Source of the DNA: Planctomycetota bacterium
GTDB lineage: Bacteria > Planctomycetota > UBA8108
Reading direction: 5' to 3'
Assembly (NCBI GenBank): GCA_022451445.1
Contig: JAKUSY010000228.1
Span: 1 to 5,563 of the forward strand
DNA length: 5,563 nt
Below, piece by piece: positions 1 to 5,549 of the stretch (position 1 is the stretch's first letter; every line of letters begins with the position of its first letter). Position numbers and translations under genes: made by a program. The notes below the pieces were generated by a model that had not been told where the DNA came from, made no database searches, and saw only the letters and a program-made list of their open reading frames with translations.

Positions 1-80
1 GACGACCTTGCAGTTTTCGGGCTTCGTGCCTTGTCGAGGGTGGGGCTTCGAAGACAAGCCAATCAGAACATAATAGGCAC

Positions 81-105
81 AAAAAAACCCAGACGGATGT
101 CTGGG
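81..105 (-). terminator. Rho-independent terminator of copy 1
   Basis: On the minus strand a perfect 7-bp stem, CCCAGAC / GTCTGGG with a 4-base loop (105-88), is followed directly by seven T's (87-81). This is a textbook intrinsic terminator for minus-strand transcription. On the plus strand the hairpin is preceded by A's and followed by only a short, mixed tract, so the direction is clear. Confidence 0.85.
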
Positions 106-142
106 AAAATGCACGTTCATCTATAGCCCTCTGAACAAGGCC
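81..142 (-). ncRNA. Putative small structured RNA, copy 1 (distal)
   Basis: Read on the minus strand this unit starts with GGCC at 142-139 and forms a 5' hairpin: GCCTT (141-137), a six-base loop, then AGGGC (130-126), closed with one G-U pair. Next comes a linker containing AGATGAACGT (122-113) and four T's, then a terminator hairpin and a T run (105-81). The same order, with the linker decamer identical, occurs in copy 2 at 260-323. The arms of the first hairpin differ between copies but still pair (AAGGC versus AGGGC against GCCTT), which suggests structure is kept. It may be a stand-alone small RNA of about 60-100 nt or a structured 3' end of a longer transcript. I do not recognise a known family; transcription is inferred, not seen. 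Confidence 0.5.
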
Positions 143-180
143 AGGCAGGTGAAAAAATGGTTTTTGGCTATATTTCTATA

Positions 181-203
181 ACTTATTTAAATTAAGTGAC
201 TTA
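181..203. promoter_or_regulatory. AT-rich palindromic region upstream of RNA copy 1
   Basis: Bases 193-203 read TAAGTGACTTA, a perfect palindrome around one central base. It overlaps a second, near-perfect 17-base palindrome at 181-197 (ACTTA arms around a TTTAAA-like centre, one mismatched pair). On the minus strand a TTGTTA hexamer (214-209) sits 5 bases before the 11-mer, and TTTAAA (191-186) lies 17 bases beyond the hexamer, so a weak sigma70-like promoter reading toward copy 1 is possible. A related 11-mer occupies nearly the same place upstream of copy 2. This could be an operator; the binding protein is unknown. Confidence 0.35.
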
Positions 204-259
204 GGTTCTAACAAAGCCGTCTGGAGAGCATATTTTGTGGATCCTTCGGTGTAGATACG

Positions 260-285
260 AAAAAACCCAGACTTCAGAGCCTGGG
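260..285 (-). terminator. Rho-independent terminator of copy 2
   Basis: Read on the minus strand, CCCAG (285-281) pairs with CTGGG (270-266), and the stem extends past one A-C mismatch by a further pair before a 6-base loop. Six T's follow (265-260). The orientation serves minus-strand transcription, so it would end both the RNA copy 2 transcript and any read-through from the glutaredoxin-like gene. Confidence 0.75.
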
Positions 286-323
286 AAAAATCTACGTTCA
301 TCTGTAGCCTTCTATACAAGGCC
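260..323 (-). ncRNA. Putative small structured RNA, copy 2 (proximal to glutaredoxin gene)
   Basis: This is the second copy of the unit found at 81-142, about 180 bases upstream on the minus strand. It starts with GGCC (323-320), forms a perfect 5-bp hairpin GCCTT (322-318) / AAGGC (311-307) with a six-base loop, continues with the linker decamer AGATGAACGT (303-294) and five T's, and ends in a terminator hairpin with a T run (285-260). TAC / GTA flanking the linker could extend pairing. The unit begins 48 bases after the stop codon of the glutaredoxin-like gene, so it could be processed from that transcript's 3' end, act as its terminator, or be made from its own promoter. No known RNA family is recognised. 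Confidence 0.5.
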
Positions 324-341
324 TCTGGGAAAATAATCAGG

Positions 342-370
342 AAATATTTTAAGTCATTTAAAAATAACAA
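342..370 (-). promoter_or_regulatory. Possible promoter/operator upstream of RNA copy 2
   Basis: On the minus strand TTGTTA (370-365) is followed after 4 bases by an imperfect palindrome TAAATGACTTA (360-350) and an AT-rich run with ATATTT (347-342) at a 17-base spacing from TTGTTA. The same hexamer plus 11-mer arrangement occurs before copy 1 (214-193). The -10 candidate is poor, and TTGTTA begins right at the glutaredoxin stop codon, so the promoter reading is tentative; conservation of the arrangement between the two copies is the main support. Confidence 0.3.
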
Positions 371-371
371 G

Positions 372-665
372 TTATGTTTCTTTCTGAGACCCAGGGGACG
401 TTTTGGGTGACCCGGATGAGGCCAGGACCTCTCCCAACCGCCGCTCCAGGGCGCCTGAGGACAGCCTCCCCCAGCCCAGCTCTTCCTGTCGTAATACCGC
501 CACCGGAATACGCCAGCAGTAGCGCTCGAGAAGATCGGGATCGGATTCAATATCGATCTTCACTATCTCCAGCCCCAGCTTGTCCGCCAGCGGCACCAGC
601 TTCACCAGTCCCGTATCACACAGTGGGCAATCGCTTTTTGAATAAAAGCTGATCTGTTCCGCCAT
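372..665 (-). CDS. Glutaredoxin-like small thiol protein (DUF836-type)
   Basis: This gene encodes about 97 residues with a thioredoxin-fold pattern: a first beta strand (ISFYSKSD), the active-site motif CPLC at residues 13-16, a helix (TGLVKLVPLADKLG), the strand IVKIDI, and the cis-proline segment RIPVAVL (Pro54). This matches the short glutaredoxin-like family often labelled DUF836, thought to act in cytoplasmic thiol-disulfide exchange; the real substrate is unknown. The last 15 residues (SSGSPKTSPGSQKET) are a polar, probably disordered tail. I chose the ATG at 665 because a GGG lies six bases before it; an in-frame ATG at 671 is equally possible, while a GTG at 719 would add an unconvincing N-terminus. 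It is transcribed away from the oxidoreductase gene and ends 48 bases before RNA copy 2. Confidence 0.8.
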   Translation of the reverse strand: MAEQISFYSKSDCPLCDTGLVKLVPLADKLGLEIVKIDIESDPDLLERYCWRIPVAVLRQEELGWGRLSSGALERRLGEVLASSGSPKTSPGSQKET

Positions 666-693
666 ATCCATCCCGTCGCCGGCGTTCGAACTG

Positions 694-722
694 TTGCCTT
701 GAGTACCCCAGGAGACCACAAT
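694..722 (+). promoter_or_regulatory. Candidate sigma70-like promoter for the plus-strand gene pair
   Basis: TTGCCT (694-699) and CACAAT (717-722), each 4 of 6 to consensus, are separated by 17 bases in the short divergent region between the glutaredoxin-like gene and the oxidoreductase gene. The predicted start would lie near 729, giving a leader of roughly 37 bases before the ATG at 766. This is a weak match in a GC-rich genome and is offered only as the best candidate seen. Confidence 0.25.
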
Positions 723-755
723 GGTCTACCCGAAACATTCAACACATTGAAAAAC

Positions 756-760
756 AGGAG
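756..760 (+). promoter_or_regulatory. Ribosome binding site of the oxidoreductase gene
   Basis: AGGAG followed by five C's sits directly before the ATG at 766. It is the clearest Shine-Dalgarno sequence next to any gene in this window and fixes the start at the N-terminus of the Tat signal. Confidence 0.75.
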
Positions 761-765
761 CCCCC

Positions 766-1920
766 ATGAAAACACCGAAGAAGGCCGTGTCACGGCGAAA
801 ATTTATCGAAAAGAGCGGCCTGCTCTCGAGTGTCCCGGTGATCGCCGCCGGGCTGCCGGCCTCCTCCCTGGCCAACATCCAGGATGCCAATAAGTTCCTG
901 AGACTGGGCTGGATCGGAGTCGGCGGCCGCGGCACCTCGCTGCTTGATCGCGCCCTGCGCAGCGTCTCCGTGTCGACTCTCAAGGTCAACGCCATCTGCG
1001 ACATCGACCCGAAAGCCCGCGCCCGGGGCATCCGGATGTGCGCCGCGATGAAGCCCGCCGGCATCCACGACTACAAGGACCTGCTGGCGAGAAAGGACAT
1101 CGACGCCGTCTTCGTCGCCACGCCCATCTACCTCCACCCCGAGCACGCCGTCGCCGTTCTCGAGTCGGGCAAGCACTGCTATTGCGAGAAACCCATGGCC
1201 CCGACCCCCGAAGGAGTCAAGAAGGTCTATGACGCGGTCAAGAAGACCGGCAGGAAATTCCAGATTGGCTTCCAGTGGCGCTACCACAGCGGCTTCCTCG
1301 GCTTCGTCGACCAGCTCCAGGGCGGCGCCGTAGGCAAGACCTCCTTTGTCAGCAGCGCCAGGCACGTCGGCGGCTACCCCGAGAAGGAGGGGAGCTGGTA
1401 CATGGACCGCAAGCTCTCCGGCGACCTGATCGTCGAGCAGGCGGTACACGAGATGAACGTTTTCTGCTGGGCGCTGAAAGCCCATCCGCTGCGCGCGGCT
1501 GGCTTCGGCGGCATCAACGCGCTCGAGGGACGCCCCAAGGGCCGCAGCATGATGGACTCCTACGGAGTCACCTACGAGTTCCCCGGCAACATTCGCCTGA
1601 ACTACACCCACGTGATCTACGCGGCCTCGGGCTTCGGCGGCCTCTACATGACCGTCTTCGGCGATGCCGGCAAGGCCCTCGAGCTCGAAGGCACGGTCAA
1701 CCTTTCGGTCACCAAGAGCGGCAAGAAAACCAAGGTGGACCTGCCGCCGCTGAAGGACTCGACCGAGCTGGCGATCCAGAGCTTCGCGCGATCGATCCGG
1801 GAGGACAAGGAGCCCCTGGCCAACGTCGATGCCGGGCGTCACGCCACGCTGATGTCGCTCCTGGGCCGAACAGCCATCCATGAAAAACGCGTGGCGGAGT
1901 GGAAAGAGGTCGCTCTTTGA
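766..1920 (+). CDS. Tat-exported Gfo/Idh/MocA family oxidoreductase
   Basis: The 384-residue product opens with a twin-arginine signal: SRRKFIEKSG (residues 9-18), a hydrophobic stretch and a likely cleavage after ASSLA (Ala36), so it probably works in the cell envelope or periplasm. A Rossmann NAD(P) fold follows, with the GVGGRG loop (51-56), the strand ending ICDIDP (77-82) and VFVATP (115-120). EKPMA (141-145) carries the usual catalytic lysine, Lys142. In the C-terminal sheet domain, EQAVHEMN (224-231) supplies His228, with Glu224 where many relatives have Asp. The family oxidises or reduces sugars and cyclitols with bound NAD(P); some exported members, such as GH109, break glycosidic bonds through a redox cycle. 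The substrate here is unknown. The start is firm: AGGAG lies five bases before the ATG and the signal peptide starts there. It is probably co-transcribed with the enolase-superfamily gene 22 bases downstream. Confidence 0.9.
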   Translation: MKTPKKAVSRRKFIEKSGLLSSVPVIAAGLPASSLANIQDANKFLRLGWIGVGGRGTSLLDRALRSVSVSTLKVNAICDIDPKARARGIRMCAAMKPAGIHDYKDLLARKDIDAVFVATPIYLHPEHAVAVLESGKHCYCEKPMAPTPEGVKKVYDAVKKTGRKFQIGFQWRYHSGFLGFVDQLQGGAVGKTSFVSSARHVGGYPEKEGSWYMDRKLSGDLIVEQAVHEMNVFCWALKAHPLRAAGFGGINALEGRPKGRSMMDSYGVTYEFPGNIRLNYTHVIYAASGFGGLYMTVFGDAGKALELEGTVNLSVTKSGKKTKVDLPPLKDSTELAIQSFARSIREDKEPLANVDAGRHATLMSLLGRTAIHEKRVAEWKEVAL

Positions 1921-1942
1921 GCGCCGCCTGCGAAAGCTCTCC

Positions 1943-3091
1943 ATGATCATCCGACGCATAGAGATGACCCCGGTCGTGGTGCCCGCCAGGGAGAACGCGA
2001 TCAATTCACCGGGCAAGGCCGCCCCACTTCACATGCTCAGCGTCGGGGCGAGCAAGGGCTGGTCGGTGCAGTTCGACAGCCTCGTCAAGTGGATCCTGAA
2101 GATCCACACCGACTCCGGAATCACCGGGATCGGCGAGAGCCTGCGGGATGTGAGCGAGCCGCGCATGCGCGAAATTGCCGAATCCCTCCTCGGCAGCGAC
2201 CCCATGGAGATGAACCTGCGCGACCTTCCCATTCCCTACGGCAGGGCCTACGACGGTTTCGAGTGCGCGATCTACGACCTCGTGGGCAAGGCGCTCTCGG
2301 TGCCCGCCTTCAAGCTGCTGGGCGGCGCCTGCCGCGACAGGATCTATTGCTCGGCCTGGTTCGGCCAGCGCGACCCGGAGGACGCGGGACGCTCCGCCGC
2401 CGAGTTCAGGGAGCTGGGATACGACTGCCTGAAGTTCAAGGGCTCCCTCGATGAAGACCCGGTCGCCGTCTGCCGGGCCATCAAGGACTCCGCCGGCGAT
2501 GACTTCCGGGTCATCATCGATCCCAACACTCGCTGGGAGAGACCTGCGGAGATCCTCCCCTTCCTCGGCCGGCTCGAAGATGTGGGCAACGTGTGGACCC
2601 TGGAGGACCCCATACCGCGCTGGGATCTGCGCAATTGGCGCCATCTTCGCCGGAAGAGCTCGATCCCCCTGGCGCTCCACACCGCGATTCCCTACGCCGA
2701 GCTCTTCCAGAAACCCCAGGACGTCATCCTCGCCATCCAGGAGGAGGCGGTCGATTATTTCAACTTCAACGGCCCGATGGCCTGGGTCCAGAAGCTCGGC
2801 GATGTGGCGGAGGTGGCCAACATGCCCTTCTGGCACGGCAGCGAGGTCGACCTCGGACTGCTCGAGGCGAGCTACCTGCATGTGGCCGCGGCCTGCAAGG
2901 TCTGCACCCTGCCCAGCGACATCTTCGGCCGCCTCATCAGGGAGCACGACCTCCTCACCGAGCCGCTCTCCTTCGACGGCAAGGGCAACTTCATGGTCCC
3001 CACTGAACCCGGGCTCGGGGTTGAGCTCGATGAAAAGGCCGTCACCCGCTACGCCGCCGGGGACACGGTAACCGTCAGCGCCGACAGCTAG
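1943..3091 (+). CDS. Mandelate racemase/muconate lactonizing family enzyme (enolase superfamily)
   Basis: The 382-residue product has the two-domain layout of this family: an N-terminal capping domain (about 1-125, beginning IIRRIEMTPVVVP, with ILKIHTDSGITGIGES at 51-66) and a beta-barrel domain. Visible barrel motifs are KFK (164-166, the usual catalytic lysine motif), DPN (193-195) and EDP (221-223) for the first two metal ligands, and WHGSE (297-301) near the C-terminal end. Members abstract the proton next to a carboxylate in a Mg-dependent way, typically as sugar-acid dehydratases, racemases or cycloisomerases. The third metal ligand, normally Glu or Asp after IPLAL, appears to be Thr247 (or His246), so activity may differ. 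I chose the ATG at 1943, as the protein then begins like its family; the frame is open back to an ATG at 1880 inside the upstream gene. No strong ribosome site precedes it, so translational coupling is possible. Confidence 0.87.
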   Translation: MIIRRIEMTPVVVPARENAINSPGKAAPLHMLSVGASKGWSVQFDSLVKWILKIHTDSGITGIGESLRDVSEPRMREIAESLLGSDPMEMNLRDLPIPYGRAYDGFECAIYDLVGKALSVPAFKLLGGACRDRIYCSAWFGQRDPEDAGRSAAEFRELGYDCLKFKGSLDEDPVAVCRAIKDSAGDDFRVIIDPNTRWERPAEILPFLGRLEDVGNVWTLEDPIPRWDLRNWRHLRRKSSIPLALHTAIPYAELFQKPQDVILAIQEEAVDYFNFNGPMAWVQKLGDVAEVANMPFWHGSEVDLGLLEASYLHVAAACKVCTLPSDIFGRLIREHDLLTEPLSFDGKGNFMVPTEPGLGVELDEKAVTRYAAGDTVTVSADS

Positions 3092-3124
3092 GCGAAACGC
3101 CCGCCGCAAGCCGCTCGGGCATCT

Positions 3125-4300
3125 TCAGTCCGCGGCCCTGGCCGCCGCGTCGAGCCCGGCGCCAACGCTCCCGGCGTGACCATCACGCTCCAGCAGGGTC
3201 TCGAGGGCGCCGAGGAAGGTCATGATGTTCTCCCGGGAGCTGGTCTCGCCCATGAGCCCGATGCGCCAGATCCGGCCGGCGACCTCTCCGAGTCCTCCGC
3301 CGATCTCGATATCGTACTCATCCAGGAACGCCTTGCGGAATTTCGCATCATCGACGCCCTCGGGGATCCAGACCGCGTTCAGCATCGGAAGTCGATGCCC
3401 CTCCTGCGCGAAAAGCCGGAAGCCGAGCGCCTCGAGTCCCGCCACCAGCACGGCGCTGTTGCGGCGATGGCGCTCCCAGCGAACCTCGCGCCCCTCCTCG
3501 TGCACCAGGCAGAGGGCCTCGTGAAGGGCGTAGTTCATCGAGATGGGCGCGGTGTGATGGTAGGCCCGTTCTCCCTCGGTCCAGTATTTCTCAATCATGG
3601 AGAGATCGAGATACCAGCTGACGACCTTCGACTTCCTGGCCTTGAGCTTTTCCATCGCCCTCTCGCTGAAGGTAACGGGCGCAAGGCCCGGTGGGCAGCT
3701 GAGGCATTTCTGGGTGCCGCTGTAGGCCATGTCGATATTCCACGCATCGACCTCGACCCGCTCGCCCCCGAGCGATGTCACGCAGTCGACGAGAAACAGC
3801 CGGCCGTTCTTGCGGCAGAGATCGCCGATTTCCTCCAGCGGCTGCAGGGCCCCGGTAGAGGTCTCCGCATGTACGATGGCGACAACCTTCACATCCGGAT
3901 GCCGCGCAAGGGCCTCCTCTATCTCGGCGGGGTCAAACACCTCTCCCCAGGGCCGGTCGATCCTGCGCAGGACGCCGCCGATGCGCTCGACGATATCGCT
4001 CATTCGATTGCCGAAGACGCCGTTGACACAGACCAGGACTTCGTCCCCGGGCTCGACAACATTCACGAAGGCGGACTCCATCCCCGAGCTCCCCGTTCCG
4101 GAAACCGCCACCGTGAGACGATTTTCCGTCCTGAAGAGCCTCCGAAGCATCTCCTGGATGTTGTCCATGAGGGCCAGAAATTGCGGATCGAGATGCCCGA
4201 CCATGGGACTCGAGAGCGCCTCGAGAACCCTGGGATGCACCCCTGAAGGTCCCGGCCCCATCAGCAGCCGTCCCCTGGGATATTTCATGTTATCCAACAT
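3125..4300 (-). CDS. PLP-dependent alanine/serine-glyoxylate aminotransferase (class V)
   Basis: The 391-residue product follows mammalian alanine-glyoxylate aminotransferase closely along its length. Landmarks are LLMGPGPS (12-19), SGTGSSGMESAFVNVVEPGD (67-86), ETSTGALQPL (146-155), VDCVTSLGG (171-179; Asp172 should contact the PLP ring nitrogen), SGTQKCLSCPPG (194-205; Lys198 is the expected Schiff-base lysine), YHHTAP (247-252), IEIGGGLG (331-338) and RIGLMG (346-351; Arg346 is the expected carboxylate-binding arginine). Such cytoplasmic enzymes convert glyoxylate to glycine using alanine or serine as donor; the sequence does not settle which donor is used, and related enzymes act on serine-pyruvate. 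The last 20 residues form an Ala/Gly-rich tail. It begins 14 bases after the FIST gene and is very likely in the same transcript. An ATG at 4288 is an alternative start; neither has a good ribosome site. Confidence 0.92.
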   Translation of the reverse strand: MLDNMKYPRGRLLMGPGPSGVHPRVLEALSSPMVGHLDPQFLALMDNIQEMLRRLFRTENRLTVAVSGTGSSGMESAFVNVVEPGDEVLVCVNGVFGNRMSDIVERIGGVLRRIDRPWGEVFDPAEIEEALARHPDVKVVAIVHAETSTGALQPLEEIGDLCRKNGRLFLVDCVTSLGGERVEVDAWNIDMAYSGTQKCLSCPPGLAPVTFSERAMEKLKARKSKVVSWYLDLSMIEKYWTEGERAYHHTAPISMNYALHEALCLVHEEGREVRWERHRRNSAVLVAGLEALGFRLFAQEGHRLPMLNAVWIPEGVDDAKFRKAFLDEYDIEIGGGLGEVAGRIWRIGLMGETSSRENIMTFLGALETLLERDGHAGSVGAGLDAAARAAD

Positions 4301-4314
4301 GGATACGCAGCCCG

Positions 4315-5478
4315 CTAAGATGGATGGAATAGAACCGTTACCGCTGTAAAGCCGTGCAGGAAGCTCCTGTCGCCTATCGGCCCGATCTCCCCGGCGGCGA
4401 AGAAACCCGCCAGCGGAGTGCCGTTGAAAATTCTTGAGACCAGGGCAGCATCGTGGTGAGGGCGGTCAAACATGCGCGGCCCGCGGCCGTTGCAGGTAAA
4501 GAGCAGGGCGCCGGCGACCTTGCCATCGAGCCGCTCGCACCCGGCCTGCAGGAGGTTCTCCATCTCCTGGCTGGCGGAGGCGGGATCGCGAAGATGAAAC
4601 TGAACCGTCTGCCCCGCCCGGGGAATGTCACTGACCATCATGGCGCCGTTCTCCTTGACGAAGCCCAGCACGCCGCGCACAAGGAAGCTCCCGGCGCCTT
4701 CGCTCGCGCTGCGAGAATCGACCGCCCGGCCGACGTGGAGGCCCTCGGTGAGGCGCTCCCGGTCCGCCTCCTCGGTGAGCTCGACCTGCTCGATGAATTT
4801 CTGCCAGGCGCTCTCTCCGCCAAGCTCCTTGATCATATTGTCCTCACAGGAGGTCACGACAAGGGGTTTCCCGAAGGGCCTGCAGCCCTGGGAAACAACC
4901 GTTGAGATGTTTCTTCCGCCCCTGAAGAGCACCGCCGCCCCACCCTGGTCGAACACCTCCTCGCCATAGTAGAACCTGTTGCCCGTGGGCTGGTTGGAAC
5001 CCGAAGCCATTCCTCCGGCGAAGACAAGCTCCGGACGGCTCTCGGCAAGCTCATCGATCAGGTCCTCCGCGACAATCGAAAACGGGTCCGCCACGAGCAC
5101 CATCGTCGTCGGCTCACGTATCTCGGTCATGGCCTCCAGCAGCAGGACATTCTGACCTTCCTCGGCCGACTCGAGCCGGCAGGAGGCAAAGTCGACGCCG
5201 GGAAGGCTGGCGGCCCAGAGGCTCAATCCGGGGCTGTCCGCGAACTCCCTGTCGCCTCCCAGCACTCCCTCGGCGGTGCAACCGACAAAATGCGCCGCCG
5301 GCAGCTTCTCGCGCACAATCTCCCCCACCTCCTCGGCATGAGGACTGTGATGCGGCGAAATAAAGAGGAAAACGAGATCCGCCGCCACCCCGCCGAGGTC
5401 CGCTGCAACCTCGGTGGCCGCCTCCTCGGCAGCCATCCTGGAATCCGAAGCGATCGATACTGAAGATGCTATTTTCAT
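4315..5478 (-). CDS. FIST domain protein (FIST_N + FIST_C), putative small-ligand sensor
   Basis: The 387-residue product is a stand-alone FIST protein with no attached kinase, receiver or methyl-accepting domain. The N-terminal FIST part (about 33-215) shows VFLFISP (36-42), GCTAEGVLGG (66-75), VFAGGMASG (152-160) and NISTVVSQGCRPFGKPLVVT (190-209). The C-terminal part (about 220-385) shows GALLFTCNGRG (323-333), PLAGFFAAGEIGPIG (355-369) and LHGFTAV (374-380). FIST domains were described as sensory modules, often next to amino acid metabolism genes, and proposed to bind small ligands such as amino acids; the biochemical role of stand-alone forms is unknown. No signal peptide or membrane segment is visible, so it should be cytoplasmic. 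The aminotransferase gene follows after 14 bases. The ATG at 5478 is the natural family start, although no clear Shine-Dalgarno sequence lies before it. Confidence 0.9.
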   Translation of the reverse strand: MKIASSVSIASDSRMAAEEAATEVAADLGGVAADLVFLFISPHHSPHAEEVGEIVREKLPAAHFVGCTAEGVLGGDREFADSPGLSLWAASLPGVDFASCRLESAEEGQNVLLLEAMTEIREPTTMVLVADPFSIVAEDLIDELAESRPELVFAGGMASGSNQPTGNRFYYGEEVFDQGGAAVLFRGGRNISTVVSQGCRPFGKPLVVTSCEDNMIKELGGESAWQKFIEQVELTEEADRERLTEGLHVGRAVDSRSASEGAGSFLVRGVLGFVKENGAMMVSDIPRAGQTVQFHLRDPASASQEMENLLQAGCERLDGKVAGALLFTCNGRGPRMFDRPHHDAALVSRIFNGTPLAGFFAAGEIGPIGDRSFLHGFTAVTVLFHPS

Positions 5479-5530
5479 GGGTCTAAAAAGCCTGAGATGA
5501 AGAGAGAATACCCCAGTCCCCCTCCTACAG

Positions 5531-5549
5531 CCAATGACTATCCTATTGG
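5531..5549. promoter_or_regulatory. Short inverted repeat upstream of the FIST gene
   Basis: CCAAT (5531-5535) and ATTGG (5545-5549) form a 5-base inverted repeat with nine bases between, about 53 bases before the FIST start codon. Its position would suit an operator or activator site for the FIST-aminotransferase unit, but arms this short can occur by chance and no convincing promoter hexamers are visible beside it. Confidence 0.2.

Larger units (their letters stand above)
1..371. other. Intergenic region without protein gene; AT-rich from about 60
   Basis: No credible protein gene lies here. Bases 1-60 have the GC-rich composition of the coding part and may be the flank of a gene outside the window; the only structure I see is a 6-base inverted repeat CTTGTC (30-35) / GACAAG (53-58). 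From about 60 to 375 the sequence is much richer in A and T and holds two tandem copies of a hairpin-terminator unit read on the minus strand, each preceded by an AT-rich tract with a shared palindrome. A minus-strand reading frame of 124 codons across 176-550 runs through the second copy and overlaps the glutaredoxin gene in another frame; it has no recognisable protein character. Confidence 0.75.

Noticed and set aside
60..330. Reading the two repeats as a CRISPR array or transposon ends
   Set aside because: There are only two diverged copies of about 60 bases in direct orientation, about 180 bases apart, each ending in a T run after a hairpin; there are no spacers, transposase or target-site duplications.
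176..550. Minus-strand open frame of 124 codons spanning RNA copy 2 and part of the glutaredoxin gene
   Set aside because: It overlaps the CPLC-containing gene in another frame and runs through a terminator hairpin; the predicted protein has no family character.
721..750. Nine-codon open frame ATG...TGA preceded by AGGAG (710-714) at six bases' spacing, possible leader peptide
   Set aside because: The ribosome site is good, but the frame is very short, its codons show no attenuation pattern, no hairpin follows, and the candidate -10 box overlaps its start codon. It may be chance.
1880..1942. Upstream extension of the enolase-superfamily gene to the ATG at 1880
   Set aside because: The extra 21 residues are basic and unlike the family N-terminus, and would overlap the end of the oxidoreductase gene; the ATG at 1943 begins the protein at the conserved first strand.
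790..2016. Long minus-strand open frame (408 codons) opposite the oxidoreductase gene
   Set aside because: It mirrors the codon structure of a well-recognised gene in GC-rich DNA, has low-complexity composition rich in Gly, Ala, Val, Asp and Arg, and no recognisable domain.
2006..3109. Minus-strand open frame (367 codons) opposite the enolase-superfamily gene
   Set aside because: It is an antisense shadow of a gene with clear family motifs; its composition is repetitive and it has no protein signature.
3099..3120. GCCCG/CGGGC inverted repeat in the convergent junction as a bidirectional terminator
   Set aside because: The arms are only five bases with a 12-base loop and there is no T run on either side; in GC-rich DNA this is expected by chance.
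3176..4246. Plus-strand open frame (356 codons) opposite the aminotransferase
   Set aside because: The minus-strand product matches alanine-glyoxylate aminotransferase along its full length; the plus-strand frame shows nothing recognisable.
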